Shown one piece after another: positions 1 through 11,100 of a DNA stretch of 64,000 nucleotides. The position numbers and the translations under genes are program-made. Below the pieces are notes generated by a model, which worked only from the letters and a program-made list of their open reading frames with translations, had not been told where the DNA came from and ran no database searches. Each line of letters starts with the position of its first letter. Positions within the stretch are counted from its first letter, which is position 1. The DNA is from Phlyctochytrium arcticum (Eukaryota > Chytridiomycota > Chytridiomycetes > Chytridiales > Chytridiaceae): positions 100,482 to 164,481 of the forward strand of contig JAHLKI010000044.1 of the NCBI GenBank assembly GCA_025602905.1, in the 5' to 3' direction.

Positions 1-1529
1 TCACGGAAAGGGATTACACATTAAAAAACCCCCCCTTGTCTTTTCAGTATCAAACCCAAAACGGCCCCAAAAGAATACGTCTTGGGGGGATAAAATAGGG
101 GGTGGAAAAGAGACATGAGCAAGATGAGAGGCAGGTCACAGTTAAAAAAAAAACTGTTTAGAGGGTGGAAGCATGTGAGGAGAGTGAACATTAGCGTGTG
201 ACATTTTTGAGGGGGAAAGACTATACAAAATAGAATTATAGGGTCATGTTGCACCAGTGCATCCAGGTTCTCACTCTTTTGTGTCGATGGGACGCTGAAA
301 ATGTGTCCATATAAACTCATGATCCTCACCCTTCATGATGCAAATGTCAAATCGCAAGATGGACACTACTCTACGAAATACAAATGGCTCAAGGCGAAAT
401 TCCCATATATTTTATAGACCAACAAAAACTTTATAGCATCGCCTCGTAAGTATGTATACAGGGTACCACTGACTGACTATAAAAGAGATATTTGGACCTG
501 ATGAACGGGAGAGAAAAAAAAAAGACAAGTCAGGACAGTTTCTTGTTCATGAAACAGTTTTCCTTTATATTCCTAGCCTGGACTCTCTGTAAAAAAAAAC
601 GCCCGTTTTGACATCCCCCTCACACCCAAAAAAGGCGGTATGAAAAAGTTTGCAGAAGATGCGTAGTAGTGCATGAAACGTCGGGAAACACCCTCCTCCT
701 CATACGCCCAATCTGATTCCCAAATCGACTGGGGAGTAAAGAAGAGTTTTTATCTGCAAGAGAGAAAAAAGCAAAGAGAGAGAGAGTGAGAGAGTATATA
801 TCCCCCCCCCCCCCCTCATTTCCAGTCAAAATTGAAAAAAAACCCCCATTATGTGTTCTATTGTCGATGGTGCGGCACAGTCATCATGACAAGGTGGGAA
901 AAAACCCCCCGATATCCCTTACCAACTCTTGCCTTCCATAACCAATATATCAACCCTCCCCCCCACCACCACCATCTTCAAAAGAAACTATTGGCTATTT
1001 TTTCACGCACTGCCGCCGCCGCCGCCAGAATACAGGGGCTCTTACACGAAACACGCTTAGGGAGAGGATGTTTTTTGCATTTCTGATTATGGAGTAGGTT
1101 GTTATATTGTACCGGGTGGAAACCAGTATATATCCTGAGCAGATTTTTCATTTTTAGGTGAGGGACTTGTCGAAGAGAGAAAACGTTTTATATATATATC
1201 TTGCATCCCAAACCAACTACTTGCCCCCTGGTCAAAATTTATTTGGATTCGTAATATCCTTTTCTCCCGTTCTGGTATAGAACAAACAAAATTCTTGAAG
1301 TAAGAATTGACACAACACAAGGTACGCATGTCAAAATGTGTAATGGTTGAGTGAGTATGTGAGTGTTTTATTTTAGTTTAGAGAGAGAGAGAGAGAGAGA
1401 GAGCTGAAAAAAAGCTCACACAAAAAAAACGCAGAACAAAAAACAAATGTACAAAACAAGAAAAAAAAACAAATTCGTAACCCAACACACAAAAAATAGA
1501 TATGCATCACAAAAAAAAAACCCCGCGAC
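1..1529. other. Intergenic low-complexity DNA
   Basis: I see no supportable gene here. The stretch is rich in homopolymer runs (poly-C near 806, poly-A tracts around 520, 590 and 1410-1510) and holds a (GA)n microsatellite at about 1381-1402. Short open frames on both strands are low complexity and have no recognisable domain. Its right end is probably the 3' untranslated and terminator region of the minus-strand gene that stops at 1530. Confidence 0.6.
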
Positions 1530-3346
1530 TTAAACAGCCGGACACCCATTACAACTCAGAGCCGAATAAATCGCCATAATCGCCGAAAACAATAAAACCG
1601 ACCAGTTGATGGCCAAGCCCATGGGTCTAAATCGGCCCATACCGTCCGCGGCAAAAATGCCACATTCGGTTTGGAGAATGTTGCCAATGAGGAGGGCCAA
1701 AGAGAGGAGGTGGAGGAGGGGTCGGTATGCGCCTGATAGTTCCATGGCGGATAGGAGAGTCAGGAAGAGGGGGACGGTGGACGTAAATGTGGTGCGGGCG
1801 TCAATGGCCCGCATAAGAGTCAGGTAGCGGTGAATGGCGGGTCCATTTTCGGTATGGAGCATAGCGGTGGTTTTCTCGGTTCGGGTTCCGGTGGTGGTGG
1901 TGCTGGAGACGACGACATCGCGGTTGATTTCGCGGGAGAGCTCGGCGCTGCCGTCGCCAATGTAGACGCGGGCGTGGTTGCGGGAGGACCAGACGCGGCG
2001 GGCTAGGACTAGGAACCAGAGGGCCGAGAGGGCCGTGTAGAATGCGGTGACGGGGACGGGGTTGGCGCTGATGCCAATGGCGGGGTAGAGGCCTCCGGGT
2101 CCTGGGCCGTATCGAGAGGTGTAGTGACCACCCGTGGGGTGACCGGCGTAGTAGGCTCCACCGCGTTTGTTGGGTCCGACGCAGCCGAGGCATTCGGCGG
2201 CTTGTTCGGCCTTGTAGAGGACCCCTTTGACGCCGGACTGGACATGATGATAGCCATCCTTGACGTCGTCCTTGACATCTTTGTACTTGTCGACAATATT
2301 GTCATGGATGCGATCTGCCCGGTCTTTGACGGAATCACGAGCGTGTTCTACGGATCCTTTGATTTGGTGAGCGGTATCTTGGACGCCCTCCCGGACATTA
2401 TCGTAGGAAGTCTGGATCCGCTCACGACCCGCATCCGCGGCATCCCGAACCGTTTGGGCTGCATTGCCCAGTGACTGTTTGGCGCGCTCGGCCATATCTT
2501 CTGCCGTTTCCTCGACGGCATGAATACCTTCCTTGATTCGGAGACGGGCGCGTTCAATATGATCCGTCAGAGCGTGCCGAGCTTCATCGAGTCTAGACCG
2601 AGCATCCTCCATTTTGACTTTGGCCTGATCCTTGGCCGCCTCAAATTCTTCTCCGACCTTGTCTTTTCCCTTTTCGTATTCCGTCTTGAGAGTCTCGTAC
2701 TCGGCTTCAGCCTTGTCGCGGCCTTGTTCGAGTTTTTCACGGGCGTCACGGGCGAGTTTTTCAGCCTTGAGCTTGGCTTCCTCAGAGTAGCGACCAGCCT
2801 TGTCTTTTTCGTGTTGCAGACGTTGTTTGGCATTGTATCCGGCCTTGTCTAGTAGTTTGTCGTGGGCCGTGTGTATATCGTCCTCCACATCCTCCTTGGT
2901 TTGCCGGGCGCCGTGCAAAATGCGGTCAAAGAATCCTTGTGACTTAATTTTCATAGATGAGCGACTTTATGATGACTGTGAGTATACTACGAGAGAAATT
3001 ACCTCATCCTTCAAGTCCTCAGCGCCCTGCTTGAGTTTCCGGGCACGCGTGGCCGCCGAGTGTTCCAATTGGTCATAGTTGTCACTGGCCCATTCGGAGG
3101 GACGGCGGTGGTGTCGTCGCTGGTAGGATAGCTCATCTGACTCATAGCCCTCATCGCCCAGGAAGAAATGTTTAAGACGCGACACGATTCCGCCTTGGCT
3201 ACTGGAGTGAGTCTGCCCATGGTGGTTCACCGGAATGCAGCCCTTGTCGTTGCAGATCCAGTCATCCTCGGTCTCTTTGATTTCGACGCGCTCGTGGTGG
3301 TGCAGCAGGACCTTTTGTCCGGGTCCTGGTTTGACTATGGCGTGTG

Positions 3347-3377
<31 letters not shown>

Positions 3378-3383
3378 GTGCAT
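1530..3383 (-). CDS. Amphipathic-helix (LEA/apolipoprotein-like) protein fused to a C-terminal MAPEG-type membrane domain
   Basis: Two exons, 3383-3003 and 2942-1530, with a 60-bp intron joined in phase 0 give about 597 aa. The start is the first ATG downstream of a TATA box at 3541-3548; the longer frame reaching 3560 lies upstream of that box. The N-terminus has a run of alternating His-Glu encoded by a hexanucleotide repeat. Residues ~110-380 are a charged Lys/Glu/Ala/Asp-rich helical stretch with roughly 11-residue periodicity, like LEA_4 or apolipoprotein A/E repeats. Residues ~425-590 hold about four hydrophobic segments: an opening helix with V-TAFYTAL, then a segment of the R-x-x-x-x-x-TVPLFLTLL type, then LLIGNIL and a final helix. 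This layout is what I know from MAPEG proteins (membrane-associated eicosanoid/glutathione metabolism). Inference: a membrane-anchored protein with a lipid-binding or stress-protective helical arm. The domain fusion is unusual; the enzymatic role is unknown. Confidence 0.7.
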
Positions 3384-3540
3384 GGTGAGAATCGTATAGA
3401 GTGAGTTATTTGTATCAATCACGAGGGATATCTTGCGAGTGTGAGTGCTAGGGACTAGTGCTCGAGAGTGAGTGAGTGAGTGCGAGCGAGAGTGAGTGCT
3501 AGGGAGTGCAAGCGAAAAACACAGGGGGAAGAAGAGTTCG

Positions 3541-3590
3541 CGTTTTATACAGAGATGCATTAGGTGACGTCAGGCCGTACAAGTCACGTG
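3541..3590 (-). promoter_or_regulatory. Promoter: TATA box, CRE-like palindrome and E-box
   Basis: Reading the minus strand, a TATAAAA box lies at 3541-3548, about 160 bp upstream of the ATG at 3383. Further upstream are a perfect TGACGTCA palindrome (3565-3572), the canonical bZIP/CREB-ATF site, and CACGTG (3585-3590), the canonical bHLH E-box. Their spacing of 12 bp and position just upstream of the TATA box suggest a stress- or nutrient-regulated promoter, but binding is inference. Confidence 0.5.
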
Positions 3591-3694
3591 AGTCAAACGT
3601 CATTTTGGCATTTTGGTTCATTTCACATTGGGGGGGGGGGGGGGGCAAATTTCACACACTGACTGGGGGGTTATAGGAGGAATGTACACAAGAA

Positions 3695-5613
3695 CTAATA
3701 ACGGGACTTGGCCGGCGACCGCATGCCTGACGCTGCATAGCGCATATACAGCTCATCCTTGAAATGCAGGTGCCGGATTCCAGGCGGTCGCGCTACGGCA
3801 AACGCTTGTATAGCAGAACCCACAGACACCCCACACCGCTCAATCAAGTAACAGCAAATCATGAATCCCGTGCGGTTAAACCCGTAATGGCAGTGAACAG
3901 CCACATGCCTTCCGGGGTGCTCCTTCCAGTACCCTTGCACTAGATCAGAAAACCCCGTGACTTCTTCCCGCGTAGGTGGGATCTTGGATGTAGTAGCCAT
4001 CTTTTGGTACCGACATTGCCGCTCACTGTCGTTAAACGCCTCAGTCATGTACGGCGGCGTCTCCAGCGAAATGTCTATAATCAGTCCAATCTCGGGATGT
4101 CGCTTGCAGAATTCCAGAGGGGTATGCACGCCATCATCCTGCTTCATCGTCTTCATCGGTCGAAACAACGATCCTTCCACCGGCCCCTCAGCAACTGGCG
4201 TAATCTTTTGCCATTTGGCATAGTTCCTTATAACCTATCAGTTTAACTGGTCCTCCCCCCCACTTCCTGATACAACAAACACACTCACTTGAGACTCCAC
4301 TTGGATTTAGACGGGTTCTTGAGTTGCAGCTGATAACTCAAATTCATCTTGTCAAACCGACCACACTCCATCAACCAATTATAAATAATCGCATTGACGA
4401 CTTCAGGCTGTTCCAGCATGACCTGATGTCCCGCATCCGAAATCACAAACGGTTGCGTGTTGGTCGGCTCGTTCGTCAACCACGTATGAATCAGATCCAG
4501 GTTTTGACTCACGGGACACACCCGGTCTTCTTCTCCGCCAATCTTTACTGAAGCGTTAGATATTTGTCATGAGATGATCAAGATCAAAAGAACGGACCAG
4601 CAGGACGGGACATGCAATCTCATGATACAATGATGGAGGCGCCCATTTCGCCTATAACTCCATTAGTCCTTACTCCCAACACCCCAAAAAAAACCAATAA
4701 CCCCCAACTCACCCCCTTATAAACACATTTAGCAATAAAAGTATCATGCTGCCGATTCCACTCCAACTGTCTTCTCCTCAACGCCTCCGTCGCTTTAGCC
4801 CCCACCAACCGATTCACCGACCTCGAATGGATCCCACCCCGTCGATCCAAATGTCGCAATAAATCAATGATGAAAGTAGGTGTACCCACAAACTGCCGCA
4901 GTTTTTGGAGGTCAGACTCTGTGGGCACGGCTTTGGGGCAGAGGAAAATGATGGATTTTATGAGAGTGGTGAAATGGGGGTACAGGAAGGCACCCAGGTT
5001 GCAGCCGTAGGAGTGACAGACCAGCTAAAATGTTTAAAGTGTGTCAATATGCTCGTCTGTCTGTTTTCGTTTTTGAACGCCTCTTACAATGTAGGACTCG
5101 GCCTTGTATTTATACATCTCAAGCACGGCCACCAAATCTTGCGTTAGGGATTCAGACGTATACGCCTCCTCCCATCGACTTTTCTCACTCTTCCCATGCC
5201 CCACCAAATCCACCGCCAATACATTCGCCGTCTGCGAAAAATGTTGGAGTTGGGCAGACCATTGGCCGGCTTGAGCTCCCATCCCATGGATAAATACCAT
5301 CACGGGTAACTCCCGGCCCAGCCGGTGTTCGATGAATATGATTCGGAGGTTTTTGTGGTGAATGTGGTGGGTTTTTGCATATTTTTCCAGTAATTCCTCT
5401 TCTGCATTTGTACACAAATCAGTAAGATATCACGTTGGTTGAGATTTTTTTGGAATACGTACCGGGTCCTGCGGGTGGAATCCTCCGCACCCATTTTCGG
5501 GATACGACGTAGTAGAGGAGTAAGGATGTCCCGAATGTTGCGCAGAGGGTTGTGGTCCATCGTGATGAGAGCCAATTGGGACTCCCTGGGAGGTATTGGG
5601 CAAAGAGTGTCAT
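3695..5613 (-). CDS. Alpha/beta hydrolase fused to RNA 5'-triphosphatase-type (capping-enzyme-like) dual-specificity phosphatase
   Basis: Six exons read in one continuous frame: 5613-5463, 5401-5088, 5024-4713, 4618-4594 (25-nt microexon), 4547-4289 and 4226-3695, giving about 530 aa. Residues ~20-40 form a membrane anchor (LLLYYVV). The hydrolase half shows oxyanion motif HGMG, nucleophile elbow HSYG (Ser ~160), acid Asp ~275 in EEDRV and His ~308 in DAGH, so a complete triad. The C-terminal half has the active-site loop HCHYGFNRTG (Cys ~466), a PVA..KTM entry motif and an ARPPGI motif, which are hallmarks of metazoan/plant capping-enzyme triphosphatase and DUSP11/PIR-1 proteins. True fungi normally cap mRNA with an unrelated metal-dependent enzyme, so the domain is more likely an RNA 5'-phosphatase with another role. 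The last intron, which joins the two halves, is about 62 bp, with donor GTGAGT and a phase-2 junction. The GTTCTT donor after the microexon is less typical. If that last junction were wrong the locus would be two genes, but the second has no obvious promoter or start. Confidence 0.72.
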
Positions 5614-5891
5614 GTTCGTGACACCAATTGTGGGCGGAATGGGAGGGGGTGAGGGTGTTTTATGAAGGTTGAATCGAGCGTAAACTGGCTCCAAGTAACA
5701 ATTATCACGCAAAAATGTGTAGCCGGGGATCTGTTGACAAAAACAGATTTGGGGCAAAAAAGCAAGATTTGTTTTGAAACTTTTCCCAAGATCGTGTTGT
5801 TGTCTGTTCCGTGTCCTCCTCCCACACCCAAAGTCGCGCTTTAGCCTTTTCGTGACAAAAAGTTTGCACCTTCCCATCTTCCTCAATCAAC
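5614..5891. promoter_or_regulatory. Shared divergent promoter region
   Basis: This 278-bp gap separates the start codons of the minus-strand hydrolase-phosphatase gene (5613) and the plus-strand RPAP3 gene (5892). It must carry the promoters and leaders of both. I see no clear TATA box. Pyrimidine-rich tracts such as the one around 5815-5825 precede the RPAP3 start. Confidence 0.4.
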
Positions 5892-7683
5892 ATGGACACT
5901 GCCCTCCAAATCCGGAAAAACGCCGAAGAGTTAAAGGTAAAACCCTTCCCTTCCCTCCCATCCACCACCAAAATAACCCAACCTTCATAATAGTCGTACC
6001 TGGCCGACCTCTCCAGCTGGGAAACCGAGATCAAACAAAAGGATAAAATCGTCAAGGGACAAAAGGTGTTTCAAACCGTATGTTCGCCCCTCTTCATCTC
6101 TTTTTGGCAAACTTGGTTCTGATGAAGAGATAGAATGTACCGCCCATTCGGGGTCAGAATGCACCTGTGGATGTGGGGCGGGGGGGAGCCGGTATGGTTG
6201 GAACACCGAATCAGAAAGTCCCCACGACGGTTCCGAAACTGAAAGCATATGATTATACCGCATGGGATAAATTCGATGTGGTAAATGCTTTCACTGGTTA
6301 GACGAAAACATTTGAAGCTAAAAAAAATGGGAAACGGGTAGAATGAGGCATTGAACCAAATCGACCAAAAACCCTCACCACCAACACCACCACCTACTAC
6401 TACAAAAATCATCCCCAAAGAAGAACCCCAAGTCGAACGGGCACTTATCGAAAAAGAAAAGGTTAGCATCCCCCCCAATTCCCCCCAATTCCCAACTAAT
6501 ACATCCTAAAGGGAAACGAATGGTTCAAACGCGGCGACTACAAACGGGCCGTCCAATGCTACACCAAAGCCATATCCGCCGACTCCTCATCCGCCGTTTA
6601 TTACATAAATCGGGCCATGGCACATCTAAAACTCACCAAGTAAACCATCATCAGTGTATTTAGAGTGTTGTTTTTGCTGATTTTGGGGGTGTTTAGGTTT
6701 GAGGAAGCCGAGGAGGATTGTACGAGGGGATTGGACTTTGAACCCAAGAATGTGAAAGCGCTTTGGCGCAGAGGGATCGCCCGATCCAGATTAGGGAAAT
6801 TTGAGGATGCCAAAAAAGGTATTTCAAAACTCCCCTTCTCTCTTTCATCCAAAACCCCGTAACACCTAAAAAAAATAGATTGGGAAACGGCCCTCATCCT
6901 AGACCCCGCCAATAAAGCCGTCAAAGATGAATTGAATGCTCTTCTTGTCCTGAAGATTAAGAATAACGCTAAAGAACTGGATAAACCACCCCGTCGTCGA
7001 CGACTCGAGATTGAAGAAATTGATGAGGGTGAAGAGGGGGGTGAGGGGGTTGTTGCAGTGGAGCAACCCGATAAAATTAGTGGGTTAAAGGCTGTATCTA
7101 CCCGGTCCCTAAAAAAACCAGAAAAATCCACCACACCAAGTACGATAACAGAAGTCTCCTCGGCCCCATCACCCAACCCACCATCTCTACAAAGTCATTC
7201 CACGACGACTGAGAAAAAACCCACTCCCCTCATCCCTTCACCACACCGCACCCACCCCATCCCAACCACCATGTTTGAATTCTCCCGAGCCTATAAATCC
7301 CTCAAACACGATCCAGAGGGGTTATACACCTACCTATCCCGTATCCCCACCCGCACCTTTCCCACCATTTTCAAAAACTCGTTGGAGAGCGATTATTTGG
7401 CGACCATTTTTGGGGTGTTGGCTCACCAATACATGAGGGATGGATTGATTAGTGAAATTGCGGAAATGTTGGCGGCACTCAGTCGGTTACCGAGGTTTGA
7501 TATGGCGGTCATGTTTTTGTCACGGAGGGATAAGACAGGTACATTAAATTCATTTTTTTTTTGGTGTATGGGTGGGATTTAACACGTTTTTTTTGATTAG
7601 TTTTGGGAGAAGTGTTGGAGAGGTTATCGGGGTATATTCCTCCAAGCGATATAAATGATCTCAGACGGGTGTATAAAGTATAA
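5892..7683 (+). CDS. RPAP3: RPAP3 homologue, TPR co-chaperone of the R2TP/HSP90 complex
   Basis: Eight exons keep one frame: 5892-5936, 5994-6077, 6215-6280, 6342-6461, 6512-6639, 6697-6818, 6879-7538 and 7601-7683. The N-terminus carries the RPAP3 signature (IRKNAEEL, then W.xx.I.QKD), followed by a YD..WDKFDV segment. A single three-repeat TPR domain begins at KGNEWFKRGDY and includes INRAMAHLKL and RRGIARSRLGKF; animal RPAP3 has two TPR domains. The C-terminal ~115 aa, from EFSRAYKSLKHD to the final helix, is the RPAP3_C (Monad-binding) domain that contacts RUVBL1/2. Family knowledge: R2TP assembles RNA polymerases, snoRNPs, PIKKs and axonemal dyneins; yeasts keep only the small Tah1. The stop codon lies inside the 7-bp target-site duplication of the Copia element, so the native 3' UTR now begins about 8 kb away at ~15609 and transcripts must terminate in the LTR. 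Confidence 0.88.
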
Positions 7684-7685
7684 CA

Positions 7686-7785
7686 TGTTGTAATGTTGCC
7701 AATAGAGATCACTGTTTGATGGCGAACTTATGTTGTGCCTATGCTTTTGGTCCTCGGATCTGATTGTCTATTCTATTCTCCGGTA
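7686..7785 (-). repeat. Copia LTR copy, first part (interrupted)
   Basis: This matches 15383-15482 of the intact LTR almost base for base, from TGTTGTAATG to the CCGG preceding the break. The pogo element enters after the dinucleotide TA at 7784-7785, and the matching LTR resumes at 11561. Confidence 0.88.
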
Positions 7786-7939
7786 CTCGTGCCCAGGGAT
7801 CTGGTGGCTACGCCACCGACCTGGTTTTCGCGATTCTCGCTGACCAGGCACTCACCACAGTGAGTGCCTGCCAGCCAAACGATAATTGCAGCCAAACGAT
7901 AAATCTCAAATAAACAAATAAATCTGGAATTATAAACAA
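7786..7939 (+). repeat. Left terminal inverted repeat of pogo element
   Basis: This 154-bp repeat is the inverted partner of 11422-11558 and is essentially identical apart from an extra 17 bp near 7884-7900, a tandem duplication of the AGCCAAACGATAA segment. It contains two internal hairpins: GTGGC-TAC-GCCAC, and an 11-bp stem (CAGGCACTCAC) with loop CACA. Confidence 0.88.
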
Positions 7940-8113
7940 ACCCGTCGCGCAACGCGTAAGGTTCATTCTCCCAATCTTCCCGCCACACCCATACATACCG
8001 GCCCGTTAACCCCCAGATTTGCAGCCGTTCAACATCCAGCTTGGGTGCGTGTCGGAGGTCCCATAGTTGTGACTTGTTTACGAACGATTTTGCAGGGTCA
8101 AGCCCGCACAGCA

Positions 8114-11100
8114 ATGTCGATACCCTCCTCCTCCGAGTGGTCTGACATGGAGATTGAACTTCCTTCTTATGTACGTATTGTACGTGGTTCTAAGCATCGC
8201 TTTTGATCCTTTGACCGAGACCTGTCTCAGGGTCAAGCTCTTCTGCCAATGTCAACTTCAGATACTCCGGATCAATCAGAGGGCGATGATTCCCTTCTTG
8301 GTCATGTATGTATACCAATGGGCCGATATTGGAAGCTCTTATACTAACACCTTTACAGACTCCAGAGCCCCCCCAGTACTCTTCAACTGAGACAGATGGG
8401 TCCGATGAAGAGCCAGCCCTTAGAATGCCCCCTCGCGTATGTAGTCTTAAAGGCTTTTGTCAACCGTTCAACTAACGTTTTACGGGCACAAAAGCGCAAA
8501 TCAATGTCTGGCTCCGAGTCCTCTACCGAGTCTGACATGGATCTTCCACTTCCACCTCATGTATGTATTCCCGAACACGCACCGTCCGTCGTTTTTCCAA
8601 CACTTTTTCGAAGGGTGAAGATTTTATGTCTATGTCAACCACAGAATCAGAGAACGAAGCGAATGATTTCCCTCGTGGTCATGTATGTATACCAATGGGC
8701 CGATATTATCAGCTCTTATCGAACACCTTTACAGACTCCAGAGCCCCCGAAGTATCCTTTAAGTGAGACAGATGGGTCTGAGGAAGAGACACCCCTTAGA
8801 GTGACCCCTCGCGTATGTAGTCTTAAGGGCGTTTGTCAATCGTTCAACTAACATTTTACTGGCACAAAAGCGCATGCCAATGTCTGGCTCCGAGTCCTCT
8901 ACCGAGGCTGACGTGGATCTTCCACTTCCACCTCATGTATGTATTCCCGAACACGCACCGTCCGTCGTTTTTCCAACACTTTTTTGAAGGATCAGGATTT
9001 CATGTCTACTACAGTCTCTGAAACATCGGACCGATCAGAGGACGAAACGGTTCACCATCCTGTAAGTAAACCGATCGCCCATTGTTAGCTCCTCAACTAA
9101 TCTTGCTACAGGTTCCAGAGCGCCCCCCCTATGCTTCCTCTGACGAAAATACCTCCGATGATGAGTCAACGTCGGAGTCTACTTCCATGGTATGCAGTAT
9201 GAAGCATTCCTGCCAACCGTTTAATTAATCTTCTTACAGGCTCAACACCGCCCACCAATGTCTGATTCCGAGTCTGAATCTGATGTAGATGTAGACCTCC
9301 ATCTGTACCGTCGTCCTGTCGCAGACAAAACCAACAACGAGATAAATAAAAGAATTGCAGACATAATCTCGAAGTTGATCGAAGACGATATCGAAGCCCC
9401 CAACTTGTCTCAGATTGCTAAAAAATATGATGTCCCGTACCAGCGGTTGCGTGCCAGGTGGCTCGGGAGGCCTACCCTCAATGAAAGACCAGCAAACAAT
9501 CGCAACCTGAACGACGGTCAGGAGTTGTCCTTGTGCATGTACTTGGATAGGCTGGACAAAATTGGAACGTCGGCCTTGTTCAGCATGGTCACAGGCGCCG
9601 CAAACGATATCCTCAACGAGGATTACGACCCTGCAAGTGGTGAGCCCATCCGGGAGGTCAGTCCCCACTGGACCAGACGCTTCCTGGCTCGCCATCCAGA
9701 GTTCAAAATCAGGAAACAGCAGTCGATGGAGGCCACAAGACATGCTGCTCACAGTCGCGCGTCCATTGGAGCGTGGTTTGATAAACTGCAAAAGGTTCTC
9801 CATGATTTCGACATACAACCGTCCGACATCTACAATATGGATGAGAGTGGTTTTCGGGTGGGTATTGGCCGCGACCAGCGAGCTGTCACGAAGTCCAAAA
9901 CGGCACCAGTGTACTTGGGTTCAAAGACCAGCCGTGAGACGGTGACATTGGTCGAGGTAATCAGCGCGGATGGCGCTAGGTTTCCCCCCCTCATCATTGT
10001 CCCGGGCAAGCGGAAACAGTACCGCTGGTTTGCAAACTTGCCGGACAAGTACGAGTTGCAAGTGACGCCGACGGGCTATACAAATGACCAACTCACATAT
10101 GCCTGGGTCCAGAAATTTCATGAATGGACCAGATACCGCCGGCAGGGGCCGTATCGGCTACTCATCATGGATGGGTACGGATCCCACTGCACCCGGCAAT
10201 TTGTAGAGTTTTGTAACTCCAAATTTATCCTTCCCTTCGCCCTTCCGCCACACACGAGCCAACTTCTCCAACCTTTGGATGTGGTAGTGTTCCAACCGTA
10301 CAAAAAATACCATTCCAACGCGATTGAGGAAGCAACCAGGACAGGATGCACCAACTTCGATAAGCTGGAATTCTTGACCCACCTCCACGAAATAAAGAAG
10401 AAGGCCCTGAAGTGTAAAACCATACGCTCATCCTTCCGAGCTACCGGCATCGAGCCGTTCAATCCCAAAATTGTTCTGGACAAACAACCCGAAGATCTCC
10501 CAGTCTTGGACTTCGAGCGTGACCCCTACGCAGATGCGCAAGATAGACAGTATTGGTATGATGAGGAAGAGTTGGGGCAAGTGGGCGATGCGGTTGCACC
10601 GGAGGAGGAGGTCCCGCAAGTCCCCGATACTGCCAAGGCCTTCAAGTCCAGAGCAAATGCTTTCCTTGAGACTGAAGCGTACCGCAACATGCCATCCGAG
10701 GCACGAGAAGAGTTTTGGGACGTGCTCACAGGTGGGCTGATCCTGGCCCGAGCAGGCGAGCTCAGCAGTAAGCTTCTGGCCCGGTCAACTGCAGCCGAAA
10801 CAGCAAGACGAGCCCGAAGAGTCTCTAGGAACATAGTCGCAGAAGGGGGGATGGTGAATGCAGGTGAGTGGGCGCTCTCAAACCCAATTAAGATCCACGA
10901 CATCTAATGTTCCATGCCCAGCTACGGCTCGTGCAATGGCTGCTACTCGTGCGGAAGAAGAGTTGGCGGCTGCTCACCGACTGGTTGAAAGGGAAGCGAA
11001 GGCGATCCAAAACCAGGCCGATGCCGCCAGAGAACAGCAGGAGAAAGAGACCAGAAAGATAGCTGCCGCGACTAAGAAGGCGGCGCTTGAGGCTTTGGCC

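Noticed and set aside
1801..2852. Several long antisense and alternate-frame ORFs over the MAPEG-fusion gene
   Set aside because: They are shadows produced by the biased codon use of the real frame and show no domain features.
3384..3560. Longer N-terminus for the MAPEG-fusion protein starting at 3560
   Set aside because: That ATG lies upstream of the TATA box at 3541-3548 and the added sequence is low-complexity Ser/His/Leu.
8306..9058. Regularly spaced repeats suggesting a CRISPR-like array
   Set aside because: The repeats are exon-intron cassettes of a transposase gene with conserved splice sites and coding phase. Unit length is 376 bp, and the organism is eukaryotic.
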